Source of the DNA: an uncultured Pseudomonas sp.
Lineage (GTDB): Bacteria; Pseudomonadota; Gammaproteobacteria; Pseudomonadales; Pseudomonadaceae
Assembly: GCA_946886875.1 (NCBI GenBank)
Contig: CAMPJN010000068.1
Location: forward strand, 1-13,468
Length of the DNA stretch: 13,468 nt
Direction: 5' to 3'
Shown here: piece by piece, positions 7,231-13,468 of the stretch
Layout: the number at the start of each line of letters is the position of its first letter
How positions within the stretch are numbered: the first letter of the stretch is position 1
Position numbers and translations under genes: made by a program
Notes under the pieces: generated by a model
What the model was told of the DNA's origin: nothing
Databases searched by the model: none
Seen by the model: only the letters and a program-made list of their open reading frames with translations

Positions 7231-8439
7231 ATGAGGACAATAGGGCGCGCCGGTCTGGGAATACTTCTGGGCGGGTCGTTGATCCTGGCGCTGTCGCTGG
7301 GAATTCGTCATGGCTTCGGTTTGTTTCTGCCGCCGATGAGCGTCGAGTTCGGTTGGGGGCGCGAAGTGTTCGCCTTCGCCATCGCCTTGCAAAACCTGAT
7401 CTGGGGGCTGGTTCAGCCCTTCACCGGCGCCCTGGCGGATCGCTTCGGCGCGCGCCGTACTATCGTGCTTGGCGGCATTCTCTATGGCCTCGGCCTGCTG
7501 ACCATGGCTATGGCGGATTCGCCCCTGTCGCTGTCACTGAGCGCCGGGTTGTTGATCGGCCTGGGGCTGTCCGGCACCTCGTTTTCAGTGATTCTCGGCG
7601 CCGTCGGCCGCGCGGTGCCAGTGGAGAAACGCAGCCTGGCCATGGGCATAGTCGCCGCAGCCGGCTCCTTCGGTCAGTTCGCCATGCTACCCGGCACCCT
7701 TGGGCTGATCAGCTGGTTGGGCTGGTCGGCGGCATTGCTTGCCCTCGGCCTGCTGGTGGCGTTGATCGTGCCTTTGGCGACTATGGTCAAGGACCGGCCG
7801 CTGCCGACCCAGGGCCATGAGCAGACACTGCGCGAGGCTCTGCGCGAAGCCGCCGGCCATTCCGGGTTCTGGCTGTTGGGCCTGGGTTTTTTCGTCTGCG
7901 GTTTTCAGGTGGTGTTTATCGGTGTGCACCTGCCAGCGTATCTGGTCGATCAGCATTTGCCGGCATTGGTCGGCACCACGGTGTTGGCACTGGTTGGGTT
8001 GTTCAATATCTTCGGTACCTATGTCGCCGGCTGGCTCGGCGGGCGCATGTCCAAGCCGCGCTTGCTCAGCGCCTTATATCTGACGCGCGCGGTGGTGATC
8101 GCGGCGTTCGTGCTGATGCCGCTGACGACTTGGAGCGCCTACGCCTTCGGCATCGCCATGGGGTTGTTGTGGTTGTCCACCGTGCCTTTGACCAACGGCA
8201 CCGTGGCCACGCTGTTCGGGGTGCGCAACCTGTCGATGCTCGGCGGTATCGTCTTCCTGTTCCACCAGCTCGGAGCCTTTATGGGCGGTTGGCTGGGCGG
8301 ATATTTCTATGATCGTACCGGCAGCTATGACCTGGTCTGGCAGATCGCGATTCTGCTCAGCCTGATGGCCGCCGCGCTGAACTGGCCGGTGCGCGAGCAA
8401 CCTGTGGCGCGCCTGCGCAACCTTGAGGTCGGGGCATGA
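7231..8439 (+). CDS. MFS transporter, 12 TM
   Basis: A 402-residue major facilitator superfamily permease of unknown substrate. The N-terminus MRTIGRAGLG leads directly into TM1 (about residues 10-29), followed by a PPMSVEFGWGREVFAFA segment typical of the monocarboxylate/oxalate-like branch. MFS motif A is visible between TM2 and TM3 as GALADRFGARR (residues 66-76). A charged central loop (MVKDRPLPTQGHEQTLREAL) separates the two six-helix halves. The ATG at 7231 is preferred over the in-frame TTG at 7207 because the hydrophobic N-terminus fits and purine-rich GGAGAGATGGGA precedes it. The stop overlaps a small membrane peptide gene (ATGA). From memory, a similar MFS gene lies just before a glutathione peroxidase gene in P. 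aeruginosa (PA1286-PA1287), which matches the order here. Confidence 0.9.
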   Translation: MRTIGRAGLGILLGGSLILALSLGIRHGFGLFLPPMSVEFGWGREVFAFAIALQNLIWGLVQPFTGALADRFGARRTIVLGGILYGLGLLTMAMADSPLSLSLSAGLLIGLGLSGTSFSVILGAVGRAVPVEKRSLAMGIVAAAGSFGQFAMLPGTLGLISWLGWSAALLALGLLVALIVPLATMVKDRPLPTQGHEQTLREALREAAGHSGFWLLGLGFFVCGFQVVFIGVHLPAYLVDQHLPALVGTTVLALVGLFNIFGTYVAGWLGGRMSKPRLLSALYLTRAVVIAAFVLMPLTTWSAYAFGIAMGLLWLSTVPLTNGTVATLFGVRNLSMLGGIVFLFHQLGAFMGGWLGGYFYDRTGSYDLVWQIAILLSLMAAALNWPVREQPVARLRNLEVGA

Positions 8440-8561
8440 ACGTGCATCACTGGCTGAATACCGCGCTGGCCCTGGCCGGCGCCGCCGTGCTTGGCCTGAT
8501 CTGGTGGGGCTGGTTGCAAAGCGGCCTGGCTTTCATGCAACTGGGCATCGGCGTGTGCTGA
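8436..8561 (+). CDS. Small single-pass membrane protein, 41 residues
   Basis: The ATG at 8436 overlaps the MFS stop in the ATGA form used repeatedly in this window. The frame runs 41 codons to TGA at 8559-8561. The product begins MNVHHWLNTALALAG and has one hydrophobic segment (about residues 9-39) with a Trp-Trp pair at its centre and a Cys C-terminus. I do not recognise a family. Position and coupling suggest a small accessory protein of the transporter, or an independent membrane peptide. Translational coupling and good hydrophobicity argue that it is real, but short GC-rich frames can look hydrophobic by chance. Confidence 0.6.
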   Translation: MNVHHWLNTALALAGAAVLGLIWWGWLQSGLAFMQLGIGVC

Positions 8562-8660
8562 GGCGGAGACGCCTTGTTGCATGCGGTTACCGCCAGCCGG
8601 TTGTCGTCGTTCGGGCATGCGAGTAGCGTCGGGTTTTCAGCCTCGTTCAGGACACTGCTC

Positions 8661-9212
8661 ATGCTGCTGCGCATCTTTGTCATCTCCCTGTTGTCGACCG
8701 CTATCGTCGCCCCAGCGTTGGCCGGCGAATGCCCCGCGCTGCTGCAGGGCGAATTGACCCAGCTGCGCAGCAAGGACAGCATCGACTTGTGCGAGCGCTT
8801 TGCCGGCAAGCCATTGCTGGTGGTCAATACCGCCAGTTTCTGCGGCTTCACCCCGCAGTTCAAAGGCTTGGAAGCTCTCTATCAAAACTACAAGGGGCAG
8901 GGCCTGGAGGTGCTCGGTGTGCCGTCCGATGACTTCAAACAAGAGGCCGGCGACCTCGAGGAAACCGCCAAGGTCTGCTATGTCAATTACGGCGTGACCT
9001 TTACCATGACCGAGCCGCAGCGAGTCAGCGGCGCCGATGCCATCGCGCTGTTCAAGGGCATCGCGGCGCAAAGCCAGGCGCCGGGCTGGAACTTCTTCAA
9101 ATACGTTATCGATCGCCGCGGCAAGGTGCTCGCCAGCTTCCCCAGCACCACCCTGGCGGATGACCCGGCGCTGATCGCCGCAGTCGAACAGGCTATCGCC
9201 TCGCAGCCCTGA
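8661..9212 (+). CDS. Exported glutathione peroxidase-like (thiol peroxidase) protein
   Basis: A 183-residue protein of the glutathione peroxidase fold. I chose the ATG at 8661 because CAGGA lies 8 bases upstream and a signal peptide follows directly (hydrophobic residues 3-20, likely cleavage after ALA at 21|22). An upstream in-frame start at 8574 would precede it with 29 unrelated residues. The peroxidatic Cys61 is in [12 protein letters not shown]. The usual FPCNQFGGQEP motif reads VPSDDFKQE, so the catalytic Gln is replaced by Asp91. Trp143-Asn144 of the WNF motif are kept. Cys106, in [14 protein letters not shown], sits where thioredoxin-type family members carry the resolving Cys. Likely role: periplasmic peroxide reduction using a thiol partner; the electron donor is unknown. 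The 99 bases before it hold only a small GCGGT/ACCGC hairpin. Confidence 0.85.
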   Translation: MLLRIFVISLLSTAIVAPALAGECPALLQGELTQLRSKDSIDLCERFAGKPLLVVNTASFCGFTPQFKGLEALYQNYKGQGLEVLGVPSDDFKQEAGDLEETAKVCYVNYGVTFTMTEPQRVSGADAIALFKGIAAQSQAPGWNFFKYVIDRRGKVLASFPSTTLADDPALIAAVEQAIASQP

Positions 9213-9228
9213 ACCTTGCCGTCGATAA

Positions 9229-9259
9229 CCCATCGCCAGTCACCCATCTGGGCGATGGG
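9229..9259 (+). terminator. Terminator-like hairpin after the peroxidase gene
   Basis: CCCATCGCC (9229-9237) and GGCGATGGG (9251-9259) form a perfect 9-bp stem with a 13-base loop, 17 bases after the peroxidase stop. It is followed by ATGGTTTTGTCC, a short interrupted T-run. The position between peroxidase and lipase genes fits a Rho-independent terminator, though the T-run is weak. Confidence 0.55.
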
Positions 9260-9339
9260 ATGGTTTTGTCCTCCTGCTTACACTGGCTGGACGTCGGACG
9301 CAGTCCCCGGCGCCAACAATAATAATCAGGAGGCATCTC

Positions 9340-10269
9340 ATGCGTCGTGCTTTCACTACTGCCCTGGCCGGTCTGGCCCTGCTTGGCGCCGTCGAGGCCC
9401 AAGCCGGTACCTATACTCAAACCAAATACCCGATCGTGCTGGTGCACGGTGTCACCGGTTTCAATACCATCGGTGGCCTGATCAATTACTTTCACACCAT
9501 CCCCTGGAACCTCGAGCGCGATGGCGCCAAGGTCTATGTCGCCAGCGTTTCCGCGCTGAACGACAGCGAGCAGCGCGGTGCCGCGCTGGCGCAACAGATA
9601 GTGTCCTGGGCCGGCGCCAACGGCGGCAAGGTCAACCTGATCGGCCACAGCCAGGGTTCGCCAACCTCGCGGGTCGCCGCTTCCCTGCGTCCTGATCTGG
9701 TCGCCTCGGTGACTTCGGTCAACGGTGTCAACAAGGGCTCGAAAGTGGCCGACGTATTGCGCGGTGTGATTCCGCCTAACAGCGGTATCGAAGGCGGCGT
9801 CAATGCCTTGGCCAATGCCTTGGGCGCGGTGATCAATCTGCTTTCCGGCGCCAGCAACCCGCAAAGCGGCATCGATGCCCTGAAAACCCTGACCACCGCT
9901 GGCACCGCTGCGCTCAATAGCCGTCACCCGTGGGGCGTCAACACCAGCAGCTACTGCGCCAAGTCGACCGAGGTGCACAACGTACGCGGGCACAACATCC
10001 GCTACTTCTCCTGGACCGGCAACACCTCCTACACCAACGTATTCGATGCGGTCGACCCGTTTCTGGCCATCACCGGCCTGGCGTTCGGCAGCGAGAAGAA
10101 CGATGGTCTGGTCGGCGTATGTTCGACCTATCTGGGCCAGGTGCTGGGCGATAGCTACAACATGAACCACGTCGATGCGATCAACCATCTGTTCGGCATT
10201 CGCGGCTGGGCCGATCCGGTATCGCTGTATCGCCAACATGCCAATCGCCTGAAGAACAAAGGCGTCTGA
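9340..10269 (+). CDS. lipA: Secreted triacylglycerol lipase (family I.1/I.2), foldase-dependent
   Basis: Extracellular alpha/beta-hydrolase of 309 residues that hydrolyses triacylglycerols. A signal peptide (residues 1-22, cleavage after AQA) leads to a mature start GTYTQTKYPIVLVHG, very like Pseudomonas LipA. The nucleophile is Ser104 in GHSQG, which is Ser82 of the mature form, the same as in P. aeruginosa LipA. Asp255 (NDGLVG) and His277 (MNHVDA) complete the triad. Cys206 and Cys261 match the conserved disulfide. Asp279 and an Asp in FDAVDPF are likely calcium ligands. The end, SLYRQHANRLKN, is a family hallmark. Oddities are VNGVNKGS where many relatives have a PHKGS stretch, and V38 at the oxyanion-hole position. 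Shine-Dalgarno CAGGAGG lies 6 bases before the ATG. The foldase gene follows. Export is presumed Sec then type II. Confidence 0.95.
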   Translation: MRRAFTTALAGLALLGAVEAQAGTYTQTKYPIVLVHGVTGFNTIGGLINYFHTIPWNLERDGAKVYVASVSALNDSEQRGAALAQQIVSWAGANGGKVNLIGHSQGSPTSRVAASLRPDLVASVTSVNGVNKGSKVADVLRGVIPPNSGIEGGVNALANALGAVINLLSGASNPQSGIDALKTLTTAGTAALNSRHPWGVNTSSYCAKSTEVHNVRGHNIRYFSWTGNTSYTNVFDAVDPFLAITGLAFGSEKNDGLVGVCSTYLGQVLGDSYNMNHVDAINHLFGIRGWADPVSLYRQHANRLKNKGV

Positions 10270-10287
10270 TCGTCATCAGGCTGTTGC

Positions 10288-10335
10288 AACGCAGAGCGCC
10301 TGGCCGATATTGCATCGCGCCAGGCGTTCTGCGTT
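10288..10335 (+). terminator. Strong intercistronic hairpin between lipase and foldase genes
   Basis: The arms 10288-10303 (AACGCAGAGCGCCTGG) and 10320-10335 (CCAGGCGTTCTGCGTT) pair over 16 bp with a single G-U wobble and a 16-base loop. The stem lies 18 bases after the lipase stop and 38 bases before the foldase start. Only TGTT follows the stem, so it is a weak Rho-independent terminator by T-tract. It could attenuate transcription into the foldase gene or protect the lipase mRNA 3' end. Either would favour more lipase than foldase. Confidence 0.6.
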
Positions 10336-10373
10336 TGTTCATGACCAACGGTCGATAGTTTTTCGGAGGATGC

Positions 10374-11447
10374 ATGACTCTGCCTTATCGCACTATCTGC
10401 TCGGTCGCTGGGTTGGCACTCGCTGCCACCGCCGCCACGCTGTATTGGCAATGGCCGACGTCGCCGATGCCGGCCGCAGCCGTTGCGCCTGCCGCGGTAC
10501 CCGCGCCAGTCTCAATCGCCAGCGCCAAGCCGGTGCCAATGCAAACCACCGCACCAGCGCAGGCGCCCAGCCGCGTTAGTTCACTGCCGGGCCTGCAGGG
10601 CACCGAAGTGGACGGCGAGCTGAAAACCGACAGCGCCGGCAACCTTGTGCTGCAGCTGGCGGTACGTGATTACTTCGATTACTTTCTCAGCGCCGCCGAT
10701 CAGGCCGGCCTGGAAGTAGCGGTCGAAGCCTTGCTGGCCGACGCCAGTTCGCGCTTGCAGGAGCCGGCCCTGGGCCAGTTGATCGGCGTGCTCGGCAACT
10801 ATCTGGACTACAAACGGGCCAGCCTGGAGCTGATGCAGCAACCCTTGAGCGCACAACAGCAAGCGCGGCCGGAAAGCCAATTGGCCGCTCTGCAGCAGGC
10901 CTTCGATGGTTTGGCGCAATTGCGCCGGGCGCATTTCTCCTCGGCGCAGGCTGAGGCTCTGTTCGGCGCCGAAGAGGCCTATGGACGTTATACCCTCGAC
11001 AGTCTGGCGCTGATGGCGCGCGATGATCTGAGCGAGCAGGGCAAGGCTGAGTTGCAGGAACAGTTGCGCGCGCAACTGCCGGACGCCATGCGCGCCAGTG
11101 AAGAGCGGCAGCAGCAGGCGCTCGCGCAACAGGCGCAGAGCGAGCGACTATGGCAACAAGGCGCCAGTGAGCAGCAACAACGCGAATTCCTGGCGCAGAC
11201 CTATGCTGCAGAGACGGTCGAGCGCTTGCTCGTCGAACAACGCAACGAGCGCGGCTGGCAACAACGCTATGCGGCTTATCGCGACGAATTGGCCAAGCTG
11301 CAGGGCAATGGTCTGAGCGCCGCGGATCGCCAGCGCGAGCAGCTGCGGTTGCGCCAACGTTTATTCAGCGACAACGATCTGCACCGAGTCGACACCTATG
11401 ACGCCATTGCCGCCAAACAGCAGGACCCGCAAGCACCTGAGTTGTAA
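10374..11447 (+). CDS. lifO: Lipase-specific steric foldase (Lif/LipB-type chaperone)
   Basis: Inner-membrane-anchored periplasmic chaperone that folds the lipase before secretion. It is 357 residues. An N-terminal membrane anchor (about residues 8-25) is followed by an Ala/Pro-rich linker (31-67). The catalytic-domain signature RDYFDYFLSA (residues 98-107) matches the conserved RxxFDY(F/C)LSA motif of Lif proteins. The remainder is largely helical, Gln/Glu/Ala-rich and arm-like, ending with LRQRLFSDNDLHRVDTYDAI. GGAGG (10365-10369) precedes the ATG with a 4-base spacer. The lipase gene lies directly upstream across the hairpin at 10288-10335, and the sensor kinase follows after 18 bases. Family membership is confident and the lipase upstream is the expected client. 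Confidence 0.93.
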   Translation: MTLPYRTICSVAGLALAATAATLYWQWPTSPMPAAAVAPAAVPAPVSIASAKPVPMQTTAPAQAPSRVSSLPGLQGTEVDGELKTDSAGNLVLQLAVRDYFDYFLSAADQAGLEVAVEALLADASSRLQEPALGQLIGVLGNYLDYKRASLELMQQPLSAQQQARPESQLAALQQAFDGLAQLRRAHFSSAQAEALFGAEEAYGRYTLDSLALMARDDLSEQGKAELQEQLRAQLPDAMRASEERQQQALAQQAQSERLWQQGASEQQQREFLAQTYAAETVERLLVEQRNERGWQQRYAAYRDELAKLQGNGLSAADRQREQLRLRQRLFSDNDLHRVDTYDAIAAKQQDPQAPEL

Positions 11448-11465
11448 GCGCTGGGGGCGGGCGCA

Positions 11466-13247
11466 ATGACCCAGACCCGCGAAGAGCGGCTGTTATTGGG
11501 CCAACAGCGCCGTGGCTATCGGAATTTGCGTTTCGCTCGGGTGTTGGAGGCGGGATTCCTCGAACACCGGGTGCAACGCATGCGTCGTCGGTTGCTGCTG
11601 ATCGTCAGCACCGCAATCGCCTTTCAGCTGATCTATACCCTGCTCGATCTCTGGCTGTTGCCGCTGACGCTGAGCCTGTCGGTGGTGCCACTGCGCCTGC
11701 TGGCGATACTCAGTGTGCTCGTCAGCTTTTTCTATTGCCGCCGTCCCCAATCGCCACCCCGACGCGCCTTGCTCGCCTATGTCGGCGTCTATGCGCTGAA
11801 TGGCATCTGCGTCGTGCTGATCATCTATGTGTCCTGGGCACAAGGCGAGCCGATGCCCTACGACGGGTTGTTTCTGATTCTGTTGTTCGGCTATGTGATG
11901 CTCGGGGTTTCGTTCCGCGCAATCAGCGCTGCGGCCTGGGGCTTCTGCCTGTTGTTTCTATTGATCGGCGTGCTCTACGGCGGCCTTGGTGCGACCCTGG
12001 CGTTTCAAGGGCTGTTTCTGATTTGCGCCAATCTGATCGGCAGCGTTGGCGCCTATCTGCAAGAGCACGGTCAACGCGGCGCCTGGCTCAACCTGCGCCT
12101 GCTCGATCTGGCGCGGCAGCGGGCCGAAGCCGATGACGCGCGCAAACTACGCCTGCTCGCCGCCGCCAGCCACGATCTGCGTCAGCCACTCAACGCCATG
12201 GGTCTGTATGCCCAGCATCTGCTCGAACAGAGCCAGGAACCGGAGATCCGCCGGGTCAGCAGCCGCCTGGCGATCTCGGTCGAGCAGCTTAGCCGCTTGC
12301 TGCAATCCTTATTCGATTACACCCGCCTGACCTTGCCGGGCGGCGTGCAGGTCAAGCCGGAAGTCTTCCCGTTGCGCCCGCTGCTCGAGCGGCTCAGCGC
12401 GGAAACCCGTGATGAGGCCAAGGGCCAGGGTATCGAACTGGATCTGCACTGTGGCGATCTGTGGGTACGCAGCGATCCTTTGCTGCTCGAGCGGGTGTTG
12501 CGCAACTTGTTGACCAACGCCTTGCGTCACGCTCAGGCCAGGCTGGTCACCCTTAGCGCGCGGGAGGAGGCGGGCGGGGTGCTGCTGGATGTCGCCGACG
12601 ACGGTTGCGGCCTCAGCGTCGAGGAGCAGGCGCAGGTATTCGAAGAATTCAATCAACTGGACAACCCCGGGCGTAACGCCGAACACGGTCTGGGCCTGGG
12701 CTTGGCCATCGTCAAGCAGCTCGCTTCCTTGTTGGAACATCCGCTGCATTTGCATTCCAGCCCCGGTGCCGGTGCCTGTTTCAGCCTGCGTTTGCCGCTG
12801 GCCAGCGCCGGCGAACACCAGCCGCGCGGCCCGCTGGCGACGGCCTTGCAAGGGCGGATTCTGCTACTCGAAGACGACAACGCCAGCCGCGAGGCCCTGG
12901 CTGGTCTGTTACGTCGCTGGGGTTGTCAGGTCTGGGCTTGCGCCGATCTGCAAGCGGCCCTCGACTGCCTGGCGGAAGCGGCGCCGCATGTGTTGATCAG
13001 CGATTATCGGCTGGCCGCCGCGGAGGATGGGGTGCGCGCGATAGAACGCTTGCGGGAAGCGGCCGGGCAGATGCTGCCGGCGTTGTTGGTCACCGCCGAT
13101 ATTAGCCCGCAACTGCAGGAACGCTTTACCTCTTCGCATATCAACCTGCTGGGCAAGCCCTTGCTACCGGCGCGCCTGCGTCAGACCTTGGCGGTGCTGT
13201 TGCCGGCGTCGGTCGAGGCGAGCCAGGCGCGCAGCAAAGCGGGGTAG
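11466..13247 (+). CDS. Hybrid sensor histidine kinase (6 TM, HisKA, HATPase, receiver)
   Basis: A 593-residue membrane hybrid kinase. The order is a basic N-terminus, then six predicted TM helices (about 43-62, 73-91, 101-123, 133-151, 153-172, 176-197) forming an integral membrane sensor, then HisKA with phospho-acceptor His236 (AAASHDLRQPLNAMG). The ATPase domain has N-box Asn347/Asn351, DxGxG at Asp379-Gly382, and GLGLGLAI from Gly408. The receiver starts near 460 with acidic Asp470/Asp471, phospho-acceptor Asp513 (LISDYRL) and Lys564 (GKP). All catalytic residues are intact. It starts 18 bases after the foldase stop behind a weak GGGGGCGGG Shine-Dalgarno, so co-transcription is likely. 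No DNA-binding response regulator or phosphotransfer partner is in the window. Pseudomonas lipases are known to be controlled by two-component systems (LipQR in P. alcaligenes), but this is not LipQ-proven. Confidence 0.93.
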   Translation: MTQTREERLLLGQQRRGYRNLRFARVLEAGFLEHRVQRMRRRLLLIVSTAIAFQLIYTLLDLWLLPLTLSLSVVPLRLLAILSVLVSFFYCRRPQSPPRRALLAYVGVYALNGICVVLIIYVSWAQGEPMPYDGLFLILLFGYVMLGVSFRAISAAAWGFCLLFLLIGVLYGGLGATLAFQGLFLICANLIGSVGAYLQEHGQRGAWLNLRLLDLARQRAEADDARKLRLLAAASHDLRQPLNAMGLYAQHLLEQSQEPEIRRVSSRLAISVEQLSRLLQSLFDYTRLTLPGGVQVKPEVFPLRPLLERLSAETRDEAKGQGIELDLHCGDLWVRSDPLLLERVLRNLLTNALRHAQARLVTLSAREEAGGVLLDVADDGCGLSVEEQAQVFEEFNQLDNPGRNAEHGLGLGLAIVKQLASLLEHPLHLHSSPGAGACFSLRLPLASAGEHQPRGPLATALQGRILLLEDDNASREALAGLLRRWGCQVWACADLQAALDCLAEAAPHVLISDYRLAAAEDGVRAIERLREAAGQMLPALLVTADISPQLQERFTSSHINLLGKPLLPARLRQTLAVLLPASVEASQARSKAG

Positions 13248-13325
13248 GGTTAGCAGGCCGTTGTAACGACATCGCCATCGGCCGCCGCGTAACCCAACAA
13301 GCTCTCTATGCGGTGGAATGGGCTC

Positions 13326-13410
13326 GTAGGGTGGATGACGCTTCACCCATCCACCAACTGCGATGACGGATGAAAAAGCTGTCAGCTACGCTCTCCGATC
13401 CACCCTGCAC
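13326..13410. repeat. Diverged second copy of the GTAGGGTGGAT palindromic repeat
   Basis: GTAGGGTGGATGACGCTT begins at 13326, matching the left arm of the copy at 2775-2854. GATGACGGATGAAAAAGC (about 13362-13379) parallels the other copy's GTGATGGTGGATGTAAAAAGC. The far arm ATCCACCCT (13398-13406) pairs with AGGGTGGAT (13328-13336). A local perfect hairpin, GGTGGATG (13330-13337) with CATCCACC (13348-13355), can form instead. It lies in the gap after the kinase gene and has no coding capacity. Confidence 0.7.
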
Positions 13411-13423
13411 CGCTGTAGATCCT

Positions 13424-13468
13424 ATGTTCCTGCGCAAGTTTTTTGGTCGACCATGGTTGGGTCAAACG
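13424..13468 (+). CDS. Possible start of a further gene, cut by the window end
   Basis: An ATG at 13424 opens a frame with no stop to the window end (15 codons, MFLRKFFGRPWLGQT), just after the palindromic repeat. No clear Shine-Dalgarno is seen (GTAGAT only). The residues do not suggest a family. It may be chance. Confidence 0.2.
   Translation, partial: MFLRKFFGRPWLGQT

Noticed and set aside
9260..9339. Sigma-54 promoter for the lipase gene, as known for the P. alcaligenes lipase
   Set aside because: I found no GG-N10-GC element with the expected TGGCAC/TTGC form in the short gap. A promoter here is likely but cannot be placed.
9193..10239. Long minus-strand open frame (348 codons) opposite the lipase
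   Set aside because: The lipase on the plus strand has a full catalytic triad, signal peptide and Shine-Dalgarno. The reverse frame has none and is a GC artefact.
2775..13410. CRISPR array or insertion sequence from the GTAGGGTGGAT repeats
   Set aside because: The two copies are 10 kb apart, are palindromic, have no regular spacers and no transposase is present in the window.

Overview
The window looks like a Pseudomonas or close gammaproteobacterial chromosome. It has high GC, dense ATGA-coupled genes, a cobalamin late-step cluster in the order familiar from Pseudomonas, and a secreted lipase followed by its own foldase. No stretch longer than about 300 bases lacks a gene, and no rRNA, tRNA, CRISPR array or insertion-sequence transposase was seen.

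Region 1 (1-5755, + strand) is the end of a cobalamin operon. In order it holds the C-terminal part of cbiB, threonine-phosphate decarboxylase (TTG start), cobyric acid synthase cobQ, bifunctional kinase/guanylyltransferase cobU, phosphoribosyltransferase cobT (TTG start), an alpha-ribazole phosphatase and cobS. Together they make and attach the aminopropanol arm, amidate the ring, activate cobinamide to GDP-cobinamide, make alpha-ribazole and join the two halves. Six of the seven genes overlap a neighbour by 4 to 8 bases. The one loose junction, cobQ-cobU, is filled by a nested palindromic repeat whose first bases form the cobQ stop codon.

Region 2 (5765-9212) is mixed. A Cys-rich four-helix-bundle copper-storage-type protein (Csp3-like) converges on cobS. 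Next come an 11-codon open frame with a strong Shine-Dalgarno, an orphan periplasmic solute-binding-like protein, a 12-TM MFS transporter with a palindrome in front of it, an overlapping 41-residue membrane peptide not seen in ordinary ORF calls, and an exported glutathione-peroxidase-like protein with Asp at the usual catalytic Gln position.

Region 3 (9213-13247, + strand) is a lipase module. It runs from a terminator-like hairpin to a family I lipase, then a strong intercistronic hairpin, the steric foldase Lif, and 18 bases later a 6-TM hybrid histidine kinase. The spacing suggests that the kinase is co-transcribed with the foldase. The layout allows a link between a sensor and lipase secretion or expression, but no cognate output regulator lies in the window.

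Region 4 (13248-13468) is non-coding. It holds a diverged second copy of the palindromic repeat and possibly the first codons of another gene.

The points most worth a second look are the lipase-foldase-kinase arrangement, the small peptide overlapping the MFS gene, the Csp3-like protein, the altered peroxidase active site and the repeat family inside the cobalamin operon. None of these shows a clearly unprecedented system from sequence alone.
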